Below, piece by piece: positions 13,441 through 19,004 of a stretch of DNA of 19,004 nt (positions are counted from its first letter, which is position 1; each line of letters opens with the position of its first letter). Location: the NCBI GenBank assembly GCA_900555465.1, contig USLE01000003.1, positions 1 to 19,004 on the forward strand, written 5' to 3'. The notes beneath the pieces are model-generated. The model made no database searches. It worked only from the letters and a program-made list of their open reading frames with translations, and was not told the DNA's origin. This DNA comes from an uncultured Butyricicoccus sp. GTDB lineage: Bacteria > Bacillota > Clostridia > Oscillospirales > Butyricicoccaceae. Both the position numbers and the translations under genes were made by a program.

Positions 13441-14046
13441 ATGGCGAAAGTTACGAAATTTTTCGATATTGTATATCGGTTCTTTATGTCGGTTTGTAAG
13501 ATCTTTTTCGCAGTAATGGTTCTTCTGACCAGCTATGTTGTAGTGAACCGATTCTTTATCAAGGCTCCTCTGGCCTGGGGCGAGCCGATCGTTCTGATGT
13601 GCATGGTTTACATGTGCATGATTTCCGCGGCGCTGGCGATCCGCAGGGATACCCACATCCGCATGACCATTCTGGATATGATCCTGCCGGAGAAGGCAGT
13701 CTGCGTGTTCCGCGCGCTGGCCCAGATCGGCATCTTTATTTTCGCGATCTTTATGATCGTTGAAGGCTGGAAGTTCTCCATGCTGGCCGGACGCAATGTC
13801 ATCACGGGCGTCGGCATCAAGTCCATGTGGCTGTACCTGTCCGTTCCGTTTGCAGGCGTCGGTCTCGCGCTGATGGAGATCGAACGCGCTATCAATTTCT
13901 TTGACCGCCGCAAGCGCGGTGTGACCCTGCCCGAGCTCGAGCGTGAGGAAGATGAGCGCAACCGTGAGGAGCAGGCCCGCCTGCGCGAGGAGAGACGCGC
14001 CGCCAAGGCCGCAGCGCGTGCAAAGAAGGAGGCTGAAGGCAAATGA
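13441..14046 (+). CDS. TRAP transporter small permease subunit (DctQ family)
   Basis: This 201-residue membrane protein has four helices at about 10-35, 45-66, 88-108 and 125-147, the DctQ layout, with the conserved IRRDTHIRM loop between helices 2 and 3. It pairs with DctM and docks the binding protein. The family is usually about 160-180 residues; here residues 155-201 form an extra, very highly charged cytoplasmic tail rich in E, R, K and A that should be a long helix or coiled coil. AAGG stands 6 bases before the ATG. Its stop overlaps the dctM start (ATGA), so the two are translationally coupled. The function follows from family and position. Confidence 0.88.
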   Translation: MAKVTKFFDIVYRFFMSVCKIFFAVMVLLTSYVVVNRFFIKAPLAWGEPIVLMCMVYMCMISAALAIRRDTHIRMTILDMILPEKAVCVFRALAQIGIFIFAIFMIVEGWKFSMLAGRNVITGVGIKSMWLYLSVPFAGVGLALMEIERAINFFDRRKRGVTLPELEREEDERNREEQARLREERRAAKAAARAKKEAEGK

Positions 14047-15341
14047 GTGTTGAAACCGGTGCGGTACTGATTCTGGTCGTTTCGTTCTTCGCAATGATCA
14101 TTATGCGATTTCCTATTGCGTTTGCGATCGGCCTTTCCAGTATCCTGACGACCCTGTATCTCGGCCTGCCGCTGCAGCAGATTGCGCAGCTGATGGTCAA
14201 AGGCGTTAACGTATTCACCCTGATGGCGGTACCGTTCTTCATCCTTGCGGGTGAAATCATGGGCGCCGGCGGCATATCAGACAAACTGATCGAGCTTTCA
14301 AACGCATTGATCGGCTGGGTCCGCGGCGGCCTGGCGATGGTTAACGTCATCGCGTCCATGTTCTTCGGCGGCATTTCCGGTTCCTCTACCGCGGATACCG
14401 CATCCCTCGGCACCATCCTCATCCCGATGATGAAGGACGAGGGCTACGACGAAGAGTTCGCAACCAACATCACCATGACTTCGTCCGTGCAGGGCCTGCT
14501 GATCCCGCCCTCCCACAACATGGTCATGTATGCGACCGTCGCCGGTTCGGTATCGGTCGGCCGCCTGTTCCTTGCAGGCTACGTTCCCGGCATTGTTCTG
14601 GGCATCGCGCTGTGCATCTACTCCTACTATGTAGCTGTTAAGCGCAACTACCCCAAGGGCGATCCGTTCTCCATCAAGAATGTCATCCGCACGATCGGCT
14701 CCTCGATCTGGGGCCTGATCACGGTTCTGATCGTCGTATTCGGCGTTGTTGCCGGCGTATTCACGGCGACCGAGTCCGCAGCGATCGCTGTTCTGTGGTC
14801 CATCTTTGTTTCCATCGTGATTTACCGCAAGATCCGCCTGCGCGACCTGTGGCACCTGATGGAGCGCTCGCTTAATACCCTGGCGATCGTCCTGATCCTG
14901 ATCTCGACCTCCCAGGTATTCGGCTGGCTGCTGACCTACCTCAAGATGCCGGAAATGATCGCCAACGCGATCCTCGGCATTTCGGATAACCGTATCGTCA
15001 TCCTGCTCATCCTCAACGTACTGATGCTCGTTCTGGGTACCATCATGGATATGTCTGCGATCATTCTGGTCGCTACCCCGATCCTGCTGCCGATCGCCAC
15101 CAGCGTTGGCGTTGATCCGGTACACTTCGGCGCGATCATGATCCTCAACCTCGGCATCGGCCTGCTGACCCCGCCGGTCGGCGGCACCCTGTTTGTCGGC
15201 TCTGCGGTTTCCGGCGTCAAGATCGAACGGCTGATCAAGGGCCTGCTGCCGCAGCTCGGCGTTATGATCATCGTTCTGCTGATCATCACCTACATACCGG
15301 ATGCCGTTATGTGGCTGCCGAATCTGGTTATGCCCGAATAA
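14043..15341 (+). CDS. TRAP transporter large permease subunit (DctM family)
   Basis: DctM forms the ion-coupled translocation channel of the TRAP transporter. The 432 residues contain roughly a dozen hydrophobic stretches and the family signature FFGGISGSSTADTASLGTIL (about 105-124), with a second-half counterpart GTIMDMSAIILVATPILLPI (about 335-354) and GIGLLTPPVGGTLFVG. The ATG overlaps the dctQ stop by 4 bases. It is followed after 37 bases by uxaC, consistent with one transcript joining uptake and catabolism. The likely driving force is Na+, as in studied TRAP systems; this is family knowledge. Confidence 0.95.
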   Translation: MSVETGAVLILVVSFFAMIIMRFPIAFAIGLSSILTTLYLGLPLQQIAQLMVKGVNVFTLMAVPFFILAGEIMGAGGISDKLIELSNALIGWVRGGLAMVNVIASMFFGGISGSSTADTASLGTILIPMMKDEGYDEEFATNITMTSSVQGLLIPPSHNMVMYATVAGSVSVGRLFLAGYVPGIVLGIALCIYSYYVAVKRNYPKGDPFSIKNVIRTIGSSIWGLITVLIVVFGVVAGVFTATESAAIAVLWSIFVSIVIYRKIRLRDLWHLMERSLNTLAIVLILISTSQVFGWLLTYLKMPEMIANAILGISDNRIVILLILNVLMLVLGTIMDMSAIILVATPILLPIATSVGVDPVHFGAIMILNLGIGLLTPPVGGTLFVGSAVSGVKIERLIKGLLPQLGVMIIVLLIITYIPDAVMWLPNLVMPE

Positions 15342-15378
15342 TGCTGCGTGGATGAACATTTGAAAAGGAGAAAACGTT

Positions 15379-16794
15379 ATGAAGGCGTTTATGGATGAAG
15401 ATTTCCTGCTGGAGTCGGAAGCAGCCAAGGTTCTGTATCACGACTACGCGGAAAAAATGCCCATCATTGACTACCACTGCCATATCAACCCCGCGGACAT
15501 CGCGGAGGACAAGCGCTACAAGACCATCACCGAGGTCTGGCTGGGCGGCGACCACTATAAGTGGCGCGCCATGCGCTGCAACGGCATCCCGGAAAGCCGG
15601 ATCACCGGCAGCAAGGATACCGATCCGTATGAGACCTTCAAGGCCTGGGCGGAGACACTGCCGCGCTGCATCGGCAACCCGCTGTACCACTGGACCTACC
15701 TTGAGCTGAAGAAGTACTTCGGCATCACCGAGGCGCTCACCCCCAAGACCTGCAAGGATATTTACGACCGCTGCAACGCGCGTCTGGCGGATGCGGATAT
15801 GTCCGTGCGCGGCATCATCGAGCAGTCCAACGTGCGCCTGATCTGCACGACCGACGACCCGATCGACGATCTCATGCAGCATGCGCGCATTGCCGTGGAC
15901 CCGGACTGCAAGGTCAAGGTCCTGCCGGCGTTCCGCCCGGACAAGGCGATGAATATCGACAAGCCCGGCTTCCGGGAGTACATCGGCAAGCTCGAGGATG
16001 TGTGCGGCTATGAGATCGCGACCTTTGCCGACCTCAAGCGCGCACTGTATGAGCGCATCGATTACTTCAACGAGCGCGGCAGCCATGTATCCGACCATGC
16101 GCTGGACTATCCGGTATGCTCGCCCGCGACCGAGGAAGAGCTTGACATGATCCTGGCCGAAGGCATGAACGGCCCGGTGTCTGCGGACAAGGCGGATAAG
16201 TTCAAGACCGCGGTCCTGCTCGCGCTGTCGGCAAAGTATCACGCATACGGCTGGGTCATGCAGATCCACTATGGCTGCATCCGCAACAACTCCGACCGGA
16301 TGTTCCGGCAGCTCGGCCCGGACACCGGCTTTGATTCGGTCTCTGACGCCGGCGGCGCCAAGGCGCTGGCAGGCCTGCTCAACGCGATGGAGCGCGAGGG
16401 CCACCTGCCCAAGATGGTGCTGTACTCGCTCAACCAGTATGACAATGAGACCATCGCCTCGATCGCCGGCTGCTTCCAGACCGACGGCGAGTGCGCCTCC
16501 AAGATCCAGCTCGGCTCGGCCTGGTGGTTCAACGACCACAAGACCGGCATGGAAAAGCAGCTGACCGACCTGGCCAACCTCGGCACGCTCGGCAACTTCA
16601 TCGGCATGCTCACCGACAGCCGCTCCTTCCTGAGCTACACCCGCCACGAGTATTTCCGCCGCATCCTGTGCAACGTGATCGGCAAATGGGTCGATAACGG
16701 CGAAGTCCATGCGGATATGGAGATGCTGGGCCAGATCGTGCAGGATATCTGCTATAACAACACGGTCAAGTTCTTCGGCTTTGACGTCGACTGA
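15379..16794 (+). CDS. uxaC: uronate (glucuronate/galacturonate) isomerase
   Basis: UxaC interconverts D-glucuronate with D-fructuronate and D-galacturonate with D-tagaturonate, the first step of uronate use. The 471 residues match the family length. The amidohydrolase-like metal motif IIDYHCHINP has His33 and His35, and WLGGDHYKWRAMR begins at Trp54; other UxaC blocks include RLICTTDDPIDDL, GWVMQIHYGCIRNN and GSAWWFNDHK. The start has AAGGAG (15365-15370) 8 bases upstream; the spacer contains AAAACGTTAT, one base off the operator palindrome. The gap to uxaB is 24 bases. With uxaB following, galacturonate is the substrate best explained by this operon, though glucuronate is equally possible for this enzyme. 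Confidence 0.96.
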   Translation: MKAFMDEDFLLESEAAKVLYHDYAEKMPIIDYHCHINPADIAEDKRYKTITEVWLGGDHYKWRAMRCNGIPESRITGSKDTDPYETFKAWAETLPRCIGNPLYHWTYLELKKYFGITEALTPKTCKDIYDRCNARLADADMSVRGIIEQSNVRLICTTDDPIDDLMQHARIAVDPDCKVKVLPAFRPDKAMNIDKPGFREYIGKLEDVCGYEIATFADLKRALYERIDYFNERGSHVSDHALDYPVCSPATEEELDMILAEGMNGPVSADKADKFKTAVLLALSAKYHAYGWVMQIHYGCIRNNSDRMFRQLGPDTGFDSVSDAGGAKALAGLLNAMEREGHLPKMVLYSLNQYDNETIASIAGCFQTDGECASKIQLGSAWWFNDHKTGMEKQLTDLANLGTLGNFIGMLTDSRSFLSYTRHEYFRRILCNVIGKWVDNGEVHADMEMLGQIVQDICYNNTVKFFGFDVD

Positions 16795-16818
16795 GCGGAA
16801 AAGGAGGATATCCGTTTT

Positions 16819-18309
16819 ATGGAAAAACTGAGCTATGAGCTGCTGCGCAAGCAGGGCTATCAAGGGTATCTGCTGGAGGACGCGCCTGAGCGCGTTCTCC
16901 AGTTCGGCGAAGGCAATTTCCTGCGCGCCTTTGTGGACTACTGGTTCGAAATGTCCAACGAAAAGGCGGGCTGGAACGGCAAATGCGTGCTGGTGCAGCC
17001 GATCGCGCCGGGCCTTGCCAAGCTCATCAACGAGCAGCAGGGCCTGTACACCCTGTACCTGCGCGGCCGTGAAAACGGCGAAAAGGTCGACCGCAAGCGC
17101 GTGATCTCCTCGGTGTCCCGCTGCCTCAACCCATATGAGAAGGCGGACTATGATGCCATGATGGAGGTCGCGGTGTCGGACGATCTGGAATACATCGTCT
17201 CCAACACCACCGAAGCGGGCATCGTATACGATCCCGCCTGCCAGAAGGACGACTGCCCGCCGTCCTCCTTCCCGGCCAAGCTCACCCAGGTGCTGTACAA
17301 GCGCTGGCAGGCCGGCAAGAAGCCGCTCGTCATCCTGTCCTGCGAGCTGATCGACAACAACGGCAGGGAGCTCGAGAAGTGCGTCGGCCAGTACATCGAG
17401 CAGTGGGGTCTGGAAGCGGACTTCAAGGCATGGTGCGGCGAGTGCACGTTCTGCTCCACGCTGGTCGACCGCATTGTGCCCGGCCGCATCAAGGACGCGG
17501 ACGAGGCGGCGCGTCTCGAGCAGGAGAACGGCTACCACGATGAGCTGATCGACGTGGGCGAGGTGTTCGGCGTATGGAACATCGAAGGCCCGGAATGGCT
17601 CGAGGACAAGCTGCCCTTCAAAAAGGCAGGCCTCAACTGCCCGGTAGTGCCGGACGTCACCCCGTACAAAAAGCGCAAGGTGCGCATCTTGAACGGCGCG
17701 CACACCGGCTTTGTGCTGGGCGCGTACCTCGCGGGCTTTGACATTGTGCGCGACTGCATGCAGGACGATGTGGTGCGCGGCTTTATGAACAAGATGCTGT
17801 ATGAAGAGGTCATTCCGACCCTGCCGCTGGACAAGGCCGATCTGGAGAACTTTGCCGCGGCGGTACAGGACCGCTTCAACAACCCGTTTGTCGACCATGA
17901 GCTGATGAGCATTTCGCTCAACTCGACCTCCAAGTGGCACGCGCGCAACATGCCCAGCTTCCTCGAGTACATCGAGAAGGAAGGCAAGCTGCCGCCCTGC
18001 CTGACCATGAGCTTTGCGGCGTATATCGCGTTCTTCTCGAACGATGTGCAGGAACTGACCGACGCCGGACTGGTGTGCCGCCGTCCGAAGGGCAATACCT
18101 ACACCTGCTCGGACGACCGCTGGGCGCTCGAGTTCTACTGGGAGCACCGGAACGACTCGGTGGAGGAGCTGGTGCACGCTGTTATGAAGAACGAGCAGAT
18201 GTGGGGCCGGGATATGACGGAGATTGCAGGCTTCGAGGATGCTGTCGTCCGCGGGCTGCACATGATCCGCGAACAGGGTGCGTCTGCTGCATTCGCTTCC
18301 TGCCTGTAA
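16819..18309 (+). CDS. uxaB: tagaturonate reductase (altronate oxidoreductase)
   Basis: UxaB reduces D-tagaturonate to D-altronate with NADH. The 496 residues belong to the long-chain mannitol dehydrogenase family and follow UxaB closely: RVLQFGEGNFLRAFVDYW (25-42), SNTTEAGI (128-135), CELIDNNG, SFCSTLVDRIV-like FCSTLVDRIVPG, and the catalytic block KVRILNGAHT with Lys287, Asn292 and His295 (K-x4-N-x2-H). The GEGNFLRAFVD block fits UxaB rather than fructuronate reductase UxuB, so the operon runs the galacturonate branch. AAGGAGG lies at 16801-16807, 11 bases before the ATG. It is followed after 12 bases by uxaA. The C-terminus (GASAAFASCL) is short and ordinary. Confidence 0.95.
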   Translation: MEKLSYELLRKQGYQGYLLEDAPERVLQFGEGNFLRAFVDYWFEMSNEKAGWNGKCVLVQPIAPGLAKLINEQQGLYTLYLRGRENGEKVDRKRVISSVSRCLNPYEKADYDAMMEVAVSDDLEYIVSNTTEAGIVYDPACQKDDCPPSSFPAKLTQVLYKRWQAGKKPLVILSCELIDNNGRELEKCVGQYIEQWGLEADFKAWCGECTFCSTLVDRIVPGRIKDADEAARLEQENGYHDELIDVGEVFGVWNIEGPEWLEDKLPFKKAGLNCPVVPDVTPYKKRKVRILNGAHTGFVLGAYLAGFDIVRDCMQDDVVRGFMNKMLYEEVIPTLPLDKADLENFAAAVQDRFNNPFVDHELMSISLNSTSKWHARNMPSFLEYIEKEGKLPPCLTMSFAAYIAFFSNDVQELTDAGLVCRRPKGNTYTCSDDRWALEFYWEHRNDSVEELVHAVMKNEQMWGRDMTEIAGFEDAVVRGLHMIREQGASAAFASCL

Positions 18310-18321
18310 GGGGGGCGGCAG

Positions 18322-19004
18322 ATGAACTCCATCCGAATCTCACCGCGCGACAACGTAGCGGTTGCGCTGCACCCGCTGGCAAAGGGCGCGTCCGAGCAGG
18401 GCGTTATGCTGGCAGAGGATGTGCAGCAGGGGCATAAGTTTGCCCTTGCGCCCATCGCGGCGGGCGAGCCGGTTATCAAGTACGGCTACCCGATCGGCAT
18501 CGCCAGGAGCGATATCCAGCCCGGCAGCTGGGTGCATGTCCATAATGTAAGAACGGGCCTGTCTGAAGAGAGCGACTATGCGTATCATCCGGAAGTCGAG
18601 CCGGTGCAGCCGCGCGAGCCGCATACCTTCATGGGCTATCTGCGCGCGGATGGCCGCGCAGCCATCCGCAACGAGCTGTGGGTGCTTCCCACCGTGGGCT
18701 GTGTCAACTCCGTGGCGCAGCGTCTGGTGCAGCAGAACCAGCATCTGGTACAGGGCAGCATTGACGGCCTGTACACCTTCCCGCATCCCTTTGGGTGCTC
18801 GCAGATGGGCGACGACCATGCGCAGACCCGACGCTTGCTGGCCGCGCTGGCCAACCATCCCAATGCGGGCGGTGTGCTCGTGCTGGGGCTGGGCTGCGAA
18901 AACTTGACAATGGACCAGTTCAAGCAGGAACTGGGCGAATGGAATGAGGAACGTGTCAAATTCCTGGTTTGCCAGGATGTAGAGGATGAAATTGCGGCTG
19001 GCAG
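18322..19004 (+). CDS. uxaA: altronate dehydratase, N-terminal part (cut by window edge)
   Basis: UxaA dehydrates D-altronate to 2-keto-3-deoxy-D-gluconate. The first 227 residues are present, roughly the first half of the usual 490-500. An N-terminal SAF domain (about 8-75) reads DNVAVALHPLAKG, GHKFALAPIAAGEPVIKYG and HVHNVRTGLS, all close to UxaA. The catalytic part then starts with RNELWVLPTVGCVNSVAQ, FPHPFGCSQMGDDH and VLVLGLGCEN, whose cysteines fit the metal-binding UxaA family. A ribosome binding site AAGGGGGG (18308-18315) overlaps the uxaB stop, 6 bases from the ATG, so translation is tightly linked. The rest of the gene and any kdgK/eda partners lie beyond the window. Confidence 0.95.
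   Translation, partial: MNSIRISPRDNVAVALHPLAKGASEQGVMLAEDVQQGHKFALAPIAAGEPVIKYGYPIGIARSDIQPGSWVHVHNVRTGLSEESDYAYHPEVEPVQPREPHTFMGYLRADGRAAIRNELWVLPTVGCVNSVAQRLVQQNQHLVQGSIDGLYTFPHPFGCSQMGDDHAQTRRLLAALANHPNAGGVLVLGLGCENLTMDQFKQELGEWNEERVKFLVCQDVEDEIAAG

Noticed and set aside
15328..18261. A 977-codon open frame antisense to uxaC and uxaB
   Set aside because: It covers two clearly identified enzymes on the other strand. The long open frame follows from GC-rich codon usage and its product has no recognisable motif.

Overview
The window looks like chromosomal DNA from a GC-rich gut-type Clostridia (Oscillospirales-like Bacillota). The grounds are strong AGGAGG-type ribosome binding sites, TTGACA/TATAAT-type promoters, two likely TTG starts, SLH-domain surface proteins, Gram-positive lipoproteins, a VanZ-like protein and the codon usage. 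This is inference from style and families, not a database match. I see no phage, IS, CRISPR or RNA gene.

Layout. (1) 1-226, minus strand: the N-terminus of a zinc-ribbon protein. (2) 481-3192: a secreted 903-residue protein joining a SecD-P1-like region, three SLH repeats, a beta-rich stretch and an L,D-transpeptidase domain. It is followed by an unusually dense run of terminators, part of which is duplicated. (3) 3649-5562: glutamine-dependent NAD+ synthetase. (4) 5563-6438: about 0.9 kb without a gene, packed with direct repeats, palindromes and long hairpins. (5) 6439-7095: a VanZ-like membrane protein. (6) 7327-8010: a DUF4352-like lipoprotein whose promoter overlaps a perfect dyad. (7) 8112-8948: prephenate dehydrogenase, convergent with a minus-strand pair (MFS transporter 8986-10179 and YcxB-like protein 10176-10724). 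(8) 10725-11143: an AT-rich divergent control region with three perfect AAAACGTTTT operators. (9) 11144-19004: a uronate cluster in the order LacI regulator, TRAP transporter dctP-dctQ-dctM, uxaC, uxaB, and uxaA cut by the window edge.

How the genes work together. The last 8 kb is a coherent catabolic unit. The TRAP binding lipoprotein (DctP) and membrane subunits (DctQ, DctM) probably import a hexuronate. UxaC isomerises it (galacturonate to tagaturonate), UxaB reduces tagaturonate to altronate, and UxaA dehydrates altronate to 2-keto-3-deoxygluconate. The LacI-family gene has one operator just downstream of its own best promoter and another beside the promoter of the divergent YcxB/MFS pair. 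This suggests autoregulation and possibly control of both directions. The rest of the window is mostly single genes with their own promoters and terminators. The least expected items are the SecD-like/SLH/L,D-transpeptidase architecture, the repeat- and hairpin-rich spacer at 5563-6438, and the three-operator control region.
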